From: CAZDOD01 sp964506935 | GTDB taxonomy: Bacteria > Desulfobacterota > Zymogenia > Zymogenales > Zymogenaceae | DNA: 38,383 nt | NCBI GenBank assembly: GCA_964506935.1 | Contig: CAZDOD010000005.1 | Span: 1-38,383, forward strand | Direction: 5' to 3' | In this document: positions 8,412 through 16,227 of the stretch, in pieces | Layout: each line of letters starts with the position of its first letter | Position numbering within the stretch: the first letter of the stretch is position 1 | The notes under the pieces: generated by a model | What the model was told of the DNA's origin: nothing | Databases searched by the model: none | The model's input: only the letters and a program-made list of their open reading frames with translations | Program-made: the position numbers and the translations under genes

Positions 8412-8450
8412 CTTCTTCTCCTTTCAGTTTCCGATCTAATGTGATATAAA

Positions 8451-8479
8451 AATATATCAGATTTCACATATTATAACAA
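8451..8479 (-). promoter_or_regulatory. promoter for the RluA-type gene
   Basis: On the minus strand TTGTTA (complement of 8474-8479), a 17-base spacer and TATATT (complement of 8451-8456) form a plausible sigma70 promoter. It would give a leader of roughly 30 bases up to the proposed AUA start at 8411, which supports the longer gene model. The rsmG promoter must share this 80-base divergent gap, but I see no clear one. Confidence 0.45.
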
Positions 8480-8491
8480 CAGGGGTGGGTA

Positions 8492-9139
8492 GTGGTCGGT
8501 ACTGCAGATAAGGTGAGGGAGTTATTTACTCGATCGGGGCTTGAGATAACCGAAGAGCAGGCGGGGCTGTTTTTGATTTTCTACGATTACCTCAGCGAGA
8601 AAAATGTCAAAAAAAGCCTTTCAGGCATCACCTCCTTTGAGGATGTTGTTATCAAGCACTTCGTCGATTCGGCGATCGTATCAAAATTTGTCGATCTCCC
8701 GTCGCCCCTTTTGGACATCGGCTCCGGTGCGGGATTTCCCGCCGTGCCCTTAAAGATAATCGATCCCGAGTGCGAGATGATCGTTTCTGAAAACAGGAAA
8801 GACAGGGTAAAATTCCTCATCGGTCTTATAGACATCCTCGGACTTTCCGAGATCGATGTCTATCCCCAGAAGGTTAAATCAGATTTTCCGATTTTCGTCC
8901 GGGGTGTCATTACGAGGGCCGTTGAGCCCACAGAAGCTACACTAAAGAGGTGCGCCGCCTTTCTTGACCCAGGCGCGAGAGCTATCCTCATGAAGGGGCC
9001 GGCATCGGAAGATGAGATCCTCTCGGCGGCGAAAGAGATGGAACAGTATTTTCTCCTAGAGAATGACATCTCCTACACGATACCTGAGACATCATACTCG
9101 AGGAGGCTTTCGATATTTAAAAAGAGGGACGGGGCGTGA
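8492..9139 (+). CDS. rsmG: RsmG, 16S rRNA guanine-N7 methyltransferase
   Basis: The 215-residue SAM-dependent methyltransferase modifies G527 of 16S rRNA; it was formerly called GidB. The SAM-binding glycine motif 'LLDIGSGAGFPAVPLKI' lies at about residues 68-84, preceded by 'KHFVDSAIV', and 'VSENRKDRVKFL' forms the second SAM-contacting strand near 95. 'GVITRAV' and the late 'LMKGP' segment are also family-like. The length matches RsmG (about 205-240). The start is GTG at 8492 with AGGGGTG five bases upstream. No gidA (mnmG) neighbour is present, unlike the classic oriC arrangement. Confidence 0.9.
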   Translation: MVGTADKVRELFTRSGLEITEEQAGLFLIFYDYLSEKNVKKSLSGITSFEDVVIKHFVDSAIVSKFVDLPSPLLDIGSGAGFPAVPLKIIDPECEMIVSENRKDRVKFLIGLIDILGLSEIDVYPQKVKSDFPIFVRGVITRAVEPTEATLKRCAAFLDPGARAILMKGPASEDEILSAAKEMEQYFLLENDISYTIPETSYSRRLSIFKKRDGA

Positions 9140-9199
9140 TCGGATATAGTCCTGTGGAATTATACAAAAATAGACAATTTTATTTGAGAGGAAATTATC

Positions 9200-10192
9200 A
9201 TGAAGGCACTCGTTACCGGCGCCGGCGGATTTATCGGCTCGTTTCTTGTAAAGACGCTAAATCAAAAAAACTACGAGATCAGGGGTCTATTTCTCCCAGA
9301 TGAGGACGTGTCTTTTGCCCGTGGACAAGGGGTGGAGATAATAAGGGGTGATCTGACGAAGCCCGAGACGATATCGGGGATATGTAATGGAATTGATATC
9401 GTGTTTCATCTCGCCACGAGGGTTCTGGACTGGGGATCAACCAAAATCTTCAGAAAGGTCATGGTCGATGGGACGGGAAACCTCCTCGTGGAATCATCGG
9501 GGAGGGTCAAGCGCTTCGTCTACTTCTCGTCGATTGCGGCACTCGGCCTCGGGAGGAACATCGAGGGTCTTGATGAGGACGCGGAGCGGATAAAGCTCGG
9601 CGTACCATACAGCGATACAAAGATCGATGCCGAGGATCTCGTAAAAAGGCTCTGCACCGAAAACAATATCCCCTATACGATCATCCGCCCTGCCAACGTG
9701 ATCGGTCCCGGCAGCCCCTGGGTGAGGGACATCCTTGACGCCTATTATAAAGGCCCGCTCCCGCTTCTGGACGGGGGCAAACATCCGGGAGCCTTTGTCT
9801 ATGTAACAAACCTCGTTGATGGCACGATCCTCGCTGCGGAGTCAAAGGCTGCAGAGGGGCGGAAGTATCATTTTCGTGACGACTTCGACATCACATGGGG
9901 CGAGTATGTAAAAGCCCTCGGTAGCTTGATTGGAAAAAAACCTATGGGCAACCTACCGTTTCGGCTCGGATGGGGTCTGGGGCACTTTCTCGAGATCCTC
10001 CTCTCGCCGTTCGGAATACGCCCGCCGTTGACGAGGCTTGCTTTGGGTGTTATGGGGAGGAATCTCGATGTTGATTGCTCCCGCGCTAGAGAGGAATTGG
10101 GCTGGAAGAGCAGGGTCGGCCTCGATGAGGCGATGCGAGAGATAAAAAAGTGGATAAAGGAAGTATATATCCCGAAGAGGGGTGGAAAGTAG
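9200..10192 (+). CDS. NAD-dependent epimerase/dehydratase (extended SDR)
   Basis: The 330-residue protein opens with the Rossmann motif 'VTGAGGFIGSFLV' (GxxGxxG). It has 'GDLTKPETI' and 'DIVFHLATRV' for the second and fourth strands, 'YFSSIAALG' carrying the catalytic Ser, and 'YSDTKIDAE', the YxxxK pair. The 'RPANVIGPGSPW' strand is also typical. The C-terminal half resembles the 3-beta-hydroxysteroid dehydrogenase and dihydroflavonol reductase branch more than sugar-nucleotide epimerases. It may act on a lipid or terpenoid rather than UDP-sugar, which is an inference. The ATG has GAGAGGAAA in front. The next gene, an oxidoreductase, follows 50 bases later on the same strand. Confidence 0.8.
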   Translation: MKALVTGAGGFIGSFLVKTLNQKNYEIRGLFLPDEDVSFARGQGVEIIRGDLTKPETISGICNGIDIVFHLATRVLDWGSTKIFRKVMVDGTGNLLVESSGRVKRFVYFSSIAALGLGRNIEGLDEDAERIKLGVPYSDTKIDAEDLVKRLCTENNIPYTIIRPANVIGPGSPWVRDILDAYYKGPLPLLDGGKHPGAFVYVTNLVDGTILAAESKAAEGRKYHFRDDFDITWGEYVKALGSLIGKKPMGNLPFRLGWGLGHFLEILLSPFGIRPPLTRLALGVMGRNLDVDCSRAREELGWKSRVGLDEAMREIKKWIKEVYIPKRGGK

Positions 10193-10242
10193 TTTTTTGT
10201 TTTGATATGTAAGATCTCTAATTCAAAAAAAGGAGGTAAACC

Positions 10243-11667
10243 ATGTCTGCAAAGGTGAAGAGGAGGAGTTTTTTAAAGGGGTGTGGGTTGGCAATAGGAG
10301 GAGTCGCCGCCGCGACCGTTGGTGTAGAGGTAGTAACGCCCCTGGTATTAAAAGAAGAGATGGAGTTCGATTCCAACACGAGCCTCTGGGCCGAAGAAGA
10401 ACCGCCGAAAAATATGCCACTCAAAGAAGATATCGATGTTGATGTGGCGATAATAGGAGGGGGCTACACGGGACTTTCTTCAGCCTATCATCTAAAGAAA
10501 CTCTTTCCCAAAAAGAGCGTGGTCGTCCTTGAGGCAAGGGGGGTCGGTCAGGGCGCATCGGGGAGGAACGGCGGGATGATTCTCCCCCAGCCCTTCAATG
10601 AGTATATGGAGGTCTATTCCGATAACGAGATACACAAGTTGACCTATGACCTGACGGTAGAGAGTATTAGAGAGATTGAAAGACTCGTCTCGGCCCAGAA
10701 GATCGACACAGACCTTGACATCAACGGGATAATGCTTGTGATAAAAAAGGAGGATCAGGTAAGTGATTTTCAGAAATACTCCGAGGTTGCAAGGTCTCTT
10801 GGTATCCCTGTGGAGTTTTGGGACAGAGACAGGACGGCAAAAGAAATAGGCACCGACGTCTACCATGCCTCCATCTATGAGCCGAACGGGGGTGAGGTTC
10901 ATCCGATGAAGCTCATCGGTGCCCTGAAGGCAGCCTCCGAGGGGATGGGCGCCGTAATCTATGAGGACAGTCCCGTCCTAAAGATAGAGGAGGGAGAGCA
11001 AATCGGTCTTGTGGTGGGGGAGGATGGGCATAAGGTCACCGCGAAGGCCGTGGTGCTTGCGACCAACGGTTATACATCGAAGCTCGGATACTTCTCGGGG
11101 AGGGTAATCCCGTTTCACACACAAATAGCAGTAACCCCGCCGCTTCCCGAAAAGATATTTTCCGCCATCGGATGGAAAAGGAGGATACCCTTTTCAGATT
11201 CACTAAATTTCCTATTTCACCTCGGCACTACCTCCGATAACAGGATACTCATCGGCGGTGGGGACGCCGAATATCTTTTCAATGGGGGGGTCGTCTACAA
11301 AAAAGATATCCGTGAGGTATACGAAGTCCTCCATCGTGAGCTTGTGAAGATTTATCCCGCCCTCTCGAAGGTAGAATTCGAATATATCTGGAGCGGCGTC
11401 CTGGGATTTTCGATGGATTTCAACCAGTCCGTGGGGGTAATGGGGAAGCACAAGAATATATATTACGGTCTCGCCTACTGTGGTCACGGAGTAAACCTTG
11501 CGTTCATGTTCGGTAAGATAATTGCGGACCTCTTCGCCGGAAAGACCAAAAAGTGGGAGAAAACCCCGTTTTTCGAAAAACGCCTCCCATACCTGCCTCC
11601 CGAGCCCCTGAGATGGCTGGGGATTAGCGGATACAAGGCGTACTACAGGGTGGTGGATGCCTTATGA
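10243..11667 (+). CDS. Tat-exported FAD-dependent oxidoreductase (DAO family)
   Basis: The 474-residue protein carries a twin-arginine signal at its N terminus (KRRSFLKG at residues 6-13, then a hydrophobic alanine/glycine stretch to about 35). It should therefore be folded with its cofactor and exported. The FAD-binding 'DVAIIGGGYTGLSSAYHL' lies near residue 67, followed by 'VLEARGVGQGASGRNGGM', the pattern of D-amino-acid or glycine oxidase-like DAO enzymes, including PuuB-type oxidases. Near the end, 'WSGVLGFSMD' and 'YYGLAYCGHGVNLAFMFGKIIADL' form the second FAD-contact region. The substrate is probably a secondary or primary amine, but the sequence does not say which. A textbook AAAGGAGG ribosome binding site precedes the ATG. 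It may be co-transcribed with the SDR gene upstream. Confidence 0.85.
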   Translation: MSAKVKRRSFLKGCGLAIGGVAAATVGVEVVTPLVLKEEMEFDSNTSLWAEEEPPKNMPLKEDIDVDVAIIGGGYTGLSSAYHLKKLFPKKSVVVLEARGVGQGASGRNGGMILPQPFNEYMEVYSDNEIHKLTYDLTVESIREIERLVSAQKIDTDLDINGIMLVIKKEDQVSDFQKYSEVARSLGIPVEFWDRDRTAKEIGTDVYHASIYEPNGGEVHPMKLIGALKAASEGMGAVIYEDSPVLKIEEGEQIGLVVGEDGHKVTAKAVVLATNGYTSKLGYFSGRVIPFHTQIAVTPPLPEKIFSAIGWKRRIPFSDSLNFLFHLGTTSDNRILIGGGDAEYLFNGGVVYKKDIREVYEVLHRELVKIYPALSKVEFEYIWSGVLGFSMDFNQSVGVMGKHKNIYYGLAYCGHGVNLAFMFGKIIADLFAGKTKKWEKTPFFEKRLPYLPPEPLRWLGISGYKAYYRVVDAL

Positions 11668-11865
11668 TCGGAGGATTCATAAAAAATTGAGAGATTGGAT
11701 TTTGGGGGATAAAATGTAGGATATTTGAGACTTTTTTCAGCTTAAGTATTATTTCTGCGGTTAGGCCACAGGGGTTGAAAGGTGCTTACCGCTTGAAGGG
11801 CCCTTTTCAGACTTGGAGAATTTTGATATTTTTTGGTCCGGTTTTTTTTAACGCACCACTCCCAA

Positions 11866-12468
11866 CTACTCTCTCGCCACCTTTTCGTATACCTCTGTAG
11901 GGCAGCCGAGTCTCTCGAATCTTGCCTTGTGCTTTTGGAGATTTTGCTTTGAGGAATATTTGAACCTTATCCCAACGTCGAGGAGGTGCTTTATCTCGTC
12001 GGGGGTCTTCCCAAGTTTTTTCGTCAGTTGATCCACAATAAAATCGTATCTCTCGTTGTCTTTGGGCCCGTAGACCTTGAGGCGATACGTTACATCGAAT
12101 TGGTGGCCGCAGAAGCGGCAGACCCTGGCGTCCTTGTAGACGCCGTTTTTGCAGGCGGGGCAGGTCTTCTTTGCCGGCTCTTCGAGGGCGTCTTTATCGG
12201 GCATTCCCCCTTCCGATCCTTTCGGGTAGTCGTCTCGTGTCTTTTTTCGATACTTCTGTTTCTGGAGCGTCCGGCCGTCTATATAGAGTAAAAATCCAAG
12301 GATCATAAAAAAAACTCCGACCAAAAGCGACGGTGCGGCAAGGCTGTTTAAGAATCCCTCGATCGATGTGAACATGTGATAGGAAAACAGAAGCGATGTG
12401 TACCACAACAGGATTGCCCCGATACCGAAAAGGAAGACCCCCCCTACAATGCGATTTGTCCCTTTCAT
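11866..12468 (-). CDS. zinc-ribbon membrane protein, unknown function
   Basis: The 200-residue protein has two predicted membrane helices (about residues 9-29 and 44-63) and a basic, charged linker. A zinc-ribbon follows with Cys103/Cys106 (CPAC) and Cys117/Cys120 (CRFC). The last 70 residues, from 'YRLKVYGPKDNERYDFIV' to the end, have the rhythm of a small alpha/beta domain. 'LGKTPDEIKHLLDVG' followed by 'ARFERLGCPTEVYEK' faintly recalls the C-terminal fold of ribosomal protein L7/L12, which is only a suggestion. The ATG at 12468 is preferred to the adjacent TTG. It is the last gene of the minus-strand run that contains the peptide importer, 46 bases after the permease gene, and may belong to that operon. 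Confidence 0.6.
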   Translation of the reverse strand: MKGTNRIVGGVFLFGIGAILLWYTSLLFSYHMFTSIEGFLNSLAAPSLLVGVFFMILGFLLYIDGRTLQKQKYRKKTRDDYPKGSEGGMPDKDALEEPAKKTCPACKNGVYKDARVCRFCGHQFDVTYRLKVYGPKDNERYDFIVDQLTKKLGKTPDEIKHLLDVGIRFKYSSKQNLQKHKARFERLGCPTEVYEKVARE

Positions 12469-12514
12469 CAATTAAATTCCATTTGAGTTTCAAAAAGGTC
12501 GGTCTTTATCTATC

Positions 12515-13375
12515 CTACCCCTCCATCTCTTCCCTTAACCTCGGATCCATTGCGTCCCTGATGCCCTCCCCCAGGAGATTATATCCCAGGACCGTAACGA
12601 GTATCGCAAGGCCGGGATAGAGCGACAGCCACCATGCCACCTCTATGGTGTCTTTTCCTTCGGTCAGGATATTTCCCCAGCTCGGCGTGGGGGGCTGGAC
12701 GCCTATCCCCAGAAAAGACAGGGCGCTCTCGGTCAGGATCGCCCCGGCGACCCCGAGGGTCGCTGCAACCAATATAGGCCCCATTGCGTTGGGTAATATA
12801 TGGCTGAAGATTATCCTGATATCCCCCGCCCCCTGCGCCCGTGCCGCCATGACGAAATCCCTCTCGGAGAGTGTCAAAAATTCGGCCCGAACAAGCCTCG
12901 CCACGCCCATCCAGCCTGTTACCCCGATGACGATCATTATATTCCAGATCGACGGCTCAAGGATGGCGATAACCGCAAGGATCAGAAAAAACGACGGGAA
13001 GCAGAGCATGACATCCACAAAGCGCATGATGACGGCGTCGATCGCTCCGCGATAGTAACCAGAAACTGCCCCGAGAAATGTTCCGATAAGTATCGAGATC
13101 CCCACCGCGACAAATCCCACCTTGAGCGAGATCCGCGATCCCCAGACCATCCGGGAAAACACGTCCCTGCCGAGTTTGTCGGTGCCGAAGATGTGCTTGG
13201 AATCGGGGGCTAAAAGCGTCTCTTTTTTGTTTATCTCACTCGGGTCGTAGCGCTGTATGATGGGTGCCGCAAGCGATATTATGAAGAATAAGATGACTAT
13301 TATGAGGCCGCTGAGAGCGAGCTTGTTCCTCATAAAGCGGCTCAAAAAATCCGATCTCTTCGGTCTAAAACTCAC
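12515..13375 (-). CDS. peptide-type ABC importer permease, DppC/OppC family
   Basis: The 286-residue inner-membrane permease has the usual N-terminal segment (first helix near residues 18-40, 'NKLALSGLIIVILFF'), the 'HIFGTDKLGRDVFSRMVWGSRISL' loop and about five further helices. The cytoplasmic coupling segment is 'RAEFLTLSERDFVMAARAQGAGDIRIIFSHILPN', which contacts the ATPase. It ends with the family-typical 'GEGIRDAMDPRLRE'. The start is GTG, and its first 11 bases overlap the end of the upstream MshEN gene, so the two are translationally coupled. Its partner DppB-type permease lies two genes upstream on the same strand. No ATP-binding subunit is seen in the window. Confidence 0.9.
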   Translation of the reverse strand: MSFRPKRSDFLSRFMRNKLALSGLIIVILFFIISLAAPIIQRYDPSEINKKETLLAPDSKHIFGTDKLGRDVFSRMVWGSRISLKVGFVAVGISILIGTFLGAVSGYYRGAIDAVIMRFVDVMLCFPSFFLILAVIAILEPSIWNIMIVIGVTGWMGVARLVRAEFLTLSERDFVMAARAQGAGDIRIIFSHILPNAMGPILVAATLGVAGAILTESALSFLGIGVQPPTPSWGNILTEGKDTIEVAWWLSLYPGLAILVTVLGYNLLGEGIRDAMDPRLREEMEG

Positions 13376-14168
13376 GCTCTACCTCTTTAATTTCGTCATC
13401 AAGTTCCTTTTTGCTTATGATGTTCTTTTTAAGCATGAGATTTAAAATGGCCCTTATGACTATCCTCTCTTTTTTGAGGGTAGTATAATACGATTCTTCA
13501 AAATCTTTTTCGGATATTTTTCTTTTGTCGGGAGTGACTTTTTGCATCTCTCTGATATATTCCCTTTCAACCTTTTTTACATTTCCGGAGGATTCCCTGC
13601 TGGAACGGTCGGGAGTTCCCCTGATTTCAAACTTGTCACCTTCAAGGGAGATCGACATATCGTCCAGCAATTTATCGATCTTGAGGTCGGCGACATCGGG
13701 ATACTCCAACTCAAAGTCTATGTTGTAGTAGTGACTTAGGGCGGCGAGGATATCGGTCTCTTTTGTGAGCAGGGGCTGGACCCTGAATCCCGATGCAAAC
13801 TCGATATCTTTTATGGCGTCGAGGTCCAGTGGATTCGACATTGCGATAAATAGGGTTTTTTTCCCTGGGCTTTCGTCGGTCTTGACGGGGATGGCCCTGC
13901 ATCTTTTTGCGATATCTAAGGGCACGAGTTCGATTATTTTTTTGGATATCGGAAATTTCCTGAGATCCACGAGCGGGATTTTGAGGTGGTATCTCAAGAC
14001 CGAAAGGAGCTTATCCTCCGAGATGACTTTAAGGCTTACCAGCGCCTCACCAAGCCTGACCGAGTGTTTCTGCTGATATTTCAGGGCTTTTTCCAATTGC
14101 TCCTGGGTTATTATTTTATTGTTGACCAAAAGGTCGCCCAAACGCATCTTTTTCGGTATGTCTGGCAT
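13365..14168 (-). CDS. standalone MshEN-domain protein (copy 2)
   Basis: The 267-residue protein begins with a clear MshEN c-di-GMP-binding signature. Residues 9-32 start RLG and end in Gln, five residues separate, and residues 38-61 again start RLG. This 24-5-24 layout is how the MshE/GspE N-domain grips cyclic di-GMP. A GspE-type N-terminal domain follows to about residue 155, including 'ELVPLDIAKRCRAIPVK' and 'FIAMSNPLDLDAIKDIEF'. The middle (160-215) is charged and low in homology. The C-terminal 'RIVIRAILNLMLKKNIISKKEL' helix resembles that of its paralogue. No ATPase domain is attached, unlike true GspE/PilB. It sits between two importer permease genes, with its stop inside the start of the DppC-like gene. 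A role as a c-di-GMP-responsive partner is inference. Confidence 0.8.
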   Translation of the reverse strand: MPDIPKKMRLGDLLVNNKIITQEQLEKALKYQQKHSVRLGEALVSLKVISEDKLLSVLRYHLKIPLVDLRKFPISKKIIELVPLDIAKRCRAIPVKTDESPGKKTLFIAMSNPLDLDAIKDIEFASGFRVQPLLTKETDILAALSHYYNIDFELEYPDVADLKIDKLLDDMSISLEGDKFEIRGTPDRSSRESSGNVKKVEREYIREMQKVTPDKRKISEKDFEESYYTTLKKERIVIRAILNLMLKKNIISKKELDDEIKEVEREF

Positions 14169-14279
14169 ATTATCTACCCCCTTAAGATCGGTTTAGAGGG
14201 ATTTTTAGAGACTTTTTCTCCTATTTTTCCCAAAGGCGAGGCGCCTCTTCCGATGACCGGTGTCACCGATGCCGAATGA

Positions 14280-14414
14280 ATGTTACTTGATGACACACAG
14301 GAGGTGAGTGTATTGCTAAAAACGCTTTTGGACGAAAGTCGCGACGAGGCGGTCTTGTTTTTCAGGATACAACAGGTAGTTGAAAAAGGCGTCCTCATTA
14401 ATCTTCTTTCCTGA
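14280..14414 (+). CDS. possible 44-residue ORF, opposite strand between MshEN genes
   Basis: In the 229-base gap between the two MshEN genes, a plus-strand frame starts at ATG 14280 and stops at 14412-14414. Its product begins MLLDDTQEVSVLLKTLLDE and is amphipathic and helical-looking. An AGGAGG at about 14299-14304 sits well before an internal TTG at 14313, which would give a 33-residue form. Its end overlaps the tail of the copy-1 MshEN gene. The evidence is composition and the ribosome binding site only, so chance is quite possible. The same gap also holds a GAGGCGCCTC palindrome near 14238-14247. Confidence 0.2.
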   Translation: MLLDDTQEVSVLLKTLLDESRDEAVLFFRIQQVVEKGVLINLLS

Positions 14415-15234
14415 ACATGTCGGCTATTTCGGAAGCCGTAATAATTTCCTTTTCTATAAGGAGCATTATCAGTGCCTTTAAGATCTTTCTATTTTTTATG
14501 ATGATCTCGAAAGGCACTCCGAAATCTTCGGCAAGCTCCGATTCAAGCTCGCCGAAGAGCCTTTTCTCTTCTATGAAGGCCTCGTAAGGGAGTTCAAAGA
14601 CGCTTTCCAAGACTTCTGCTTCCTCGGGGGCTTCTTCAGGGGTTTCTTCAGGGGTTTCTTCAGAGGCTTCTTCTGAGGTCTCTTCTCCTCCGACTATCTT
14701 GACCTCTTCCCCCCCCCGGATGATTGTCATGCTCTCGGATTCGCTATCGGCCTTTGCAGTCTTGTCACGCGGGGCCACCCTCTCTAGAACCACATCGTAG
14801 TATTGCTTGAGTGCGGCGAGGATCTCGCTGTCTTTTGATATGACCGGTTGGATACTATATCCGGTAGTGAACTCTAATTCTGTTATGGCGTTCAGATCGG
14901 TGGGATTTGACATGACAACCATGAGAGTCTTCTTTGCCGCTGTGCCTTCTATCTTGTATGGGATGGCTTTGTGTTTTTTTGCTATATCTTTGGGCACCAG
15001 CCTTATAATATTACTGTTTATTATGACGTTTTTTAGATCGACCGCCGTGATTCCGAAGTGGTATCTCAAAGCCGCCAGAAGCTTGTCTTCCGAGATTATG
15101 TTGAGTCGCACCAGTGCATCCCCAACTCTCACCCCATTTTTTTTTACATATGCGAGGGCCTTTTGCAGTTCCTCCTCTGTGATGATGTTTTTAGTTACCA
15201 ATAGTTCGCCCAAGCGGATTTTTTGTCTTGCCAT
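14398..15234 (-). CDS. standalone MshEN-domain protein (copy 1) with acidic repeat
   Basis: The 278-residue paralogue has the same layout as copy 2. Residues 7-30 start RLG but end in Val rather than Gln. Five residues separate, and residues 36-59 start RVG. A GspE-type N-domain follows to about 150 ('RLVPKDIAKKHKAIPYK', 'VVMSNPTDLNAITELEF'). Between about 180 and 205 lies an acidic repeat of the form (P/S)EE(T/A), encoded by a 12-base tandem repeat. The C-terminal 'RKILKALIMLLIEKEIITASEI' helix matches copy 2. The changed Gln suggests weaker or altered nucleotide binding compared with copy 2. Its ATG lies 3 bases beyond the DppB-like stop, with the ribosome binding site inside that gene's end, so it is translated as part of the importer operon. 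Confidence 0.8.
   Translation of the reverse strand: MARQKIRLGELLVTKNIITEEELQKALAYVKKNGVRVGDALVRLNIISEDKLLAALRYHFGITAVDLKNVIINSNIIRLVPKDIAKKHKAIPYKIEGTAAKKTLMVVMSNPTDLNAITELEFTTGYSIQPVISKDSEILAALKQYYDVVLERVAPRDKTAKADSESESMTIIRGGEEVKIVGGEETSEEASEETPEETPEEAPEEAEVLESVFELPYEAFIEEKRLFGELESELAEDFGVPFEIIIKNRKILKALIMLLIEKEIITASEIADMFRKED
14631..14678 (-). repeat. 12-base tandem repeat encoding an acidic linker
   Basis: Four imperfect copies of a 12-base unit (plus-strand form CTTCTTCAGGGG and variants) run in frame within MshEN copy 1. Each encodes a four-residue Glu-rich unit. It probably expands and shrinks by slippage. Confidence 0.75.
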
Positions 15235-15237
15235 GAT

Positions 15238-16212
15238 TTATCCCTTCCTTATCCTGGGGTCGGTCAGGGCGTACGAGATATCTGCCAAGAGGTTCCCAAG
15301 GAGAGTTAAGATTGCACCGATGACCAGAATCCCCATTACGACCGGATAATCCCTCGAGAGTACGCTCGCGTAAAAGAGCCTCCCCATGCCGTAGATGGAG
15401 AAGATGCTCTCAAAGATGACGCTTCCGCCGATAAGCCCCGGAACCGAGAGGCCGAGGATCGTTATAACCGGCATCAGTGCGTTTCTCAGGGCGTGCTTGT
15501 ATATTACCACCCTTTCGGGGAGCCCTTTTGCGCGGGCCGTTGTTATGTAGTCCTGACGGATGACCTCGAGCATGTTGCTCCTCATGTATCGGGAGAGTCC
15601 GGCCAAACCGCCGAAGGCCGAGAGGAGAACCGGCATTAGGAGGTGTTTGGATACATCCCAGGCTTTTGCGGCGGGGCTCAGATAATCGTAGGTTATCGAT
15701 TTTATCCCCGAGATTGGAAGCCAGCCCAAGAGTATCCCGAACCAGCGCATCATCAAAAGGGCTAGCCAGAAGGTGGGGACGGCGAATCCTATAAAGACGA
15801 AGACCGTTGAGGCCTTGTCGAAGATGCTGTTCTGGTGTGTGGCGGAAAAGATCCCTATCGGAATCGCCATCACGAAGATTACGAGGATTGAGAGAATGTT
15901 GATGGAGATCGTTATGGGGATGGTCTCCTTGATCTTATCCGTCACCGGGCGCTGGTCGGGGGAAAATGATTCTCCGAAGTCCAAGATCACGAGCCTCCCG
16001 AGCCAGTTGAGATACTGTATGTGGAGGGGTTTGTCGAGTCCATAGATCTCTCTCAGCCGCTCCTTTGCCTCCGGGGCTGCCTTCGGATTCATGCCGGCGG
16101 CGATATCCGTAGGCTCACCCGGGGCGAGGTGCATCACCGCAAAGGAGATGATGGTGATCCCGAAAAGGATCGGAATCATCATCACGAGCCTCTTTATAAT
16201 ATATCGTGTCAT
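15238..16212 (-). CDS. peptide-type ABC importer permease, DppB/OppB family
   Basis: The 324-residue permease opens with 'RYIIKRLVMMIPILFGITIISFAVMHLAPGEP', the standard DppB first helix. It has about six helices and the coupling segment 'RSNMLEVIRQDYITTARAKGLPERVVIYKHALRNALMP'. It ends '...ALTDPRIRKG', as the family does. Together with the DppC-like protein it would form the membrane channel of a peptide, oligosaccharide or nickel-type importer. The start ATG is 15 bases after the stop of the binding-protein gene and has a weak ribosome binding site. It is followed directly by MshEN copy 1 rather than by dppC, which is the unusual feature of this operon. Confidence 0.92.
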   Translation of the reverse strand: MTRYIIKRLVMMIPILFGITIISFAVMHLAPGEPTDIAAGMNPKAAPEAKERLREIYGLDKPLHIQYLNWLGRLVILDFGESFSPDQRPVTDKIKETIPITISINILSILVIFVMAIPIGIFSATHQNSIFDKASTVFVFIGFAVPTFWLALLMMRWFGILLGWLPISGIKSITYDYLSPAAKAWDVSKHLLMPVLLSAFGGLAGLSRYMRSNMLEVIRQDYITTARAKGLPERVVIYKHALRNALMPVITILGLSVPGLIGGSVIFESIFSIYGMGRLFYASVLSRDYPVVMGILVIGAILTLLGNLLADISYALTDPRIRKG

Positions 16213-16227
16213 GGTCGACTTTTTGAT

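Noticed and set aside
8438..8469. ATGTGA...TCACAT arms in the rluA-rsmG gap as a CRP-type site
   Set aside because: The arms are about 19 bases apart, far more than the spacing of a CRP operator; likely AT-rich coincidence.
14174..14398. 74-codon minus-strand ORF between the MshEN genes
   Set aside because: Ser/Thr-rich composition with no motif and no ribosome binding site; looks like noise in the gap.
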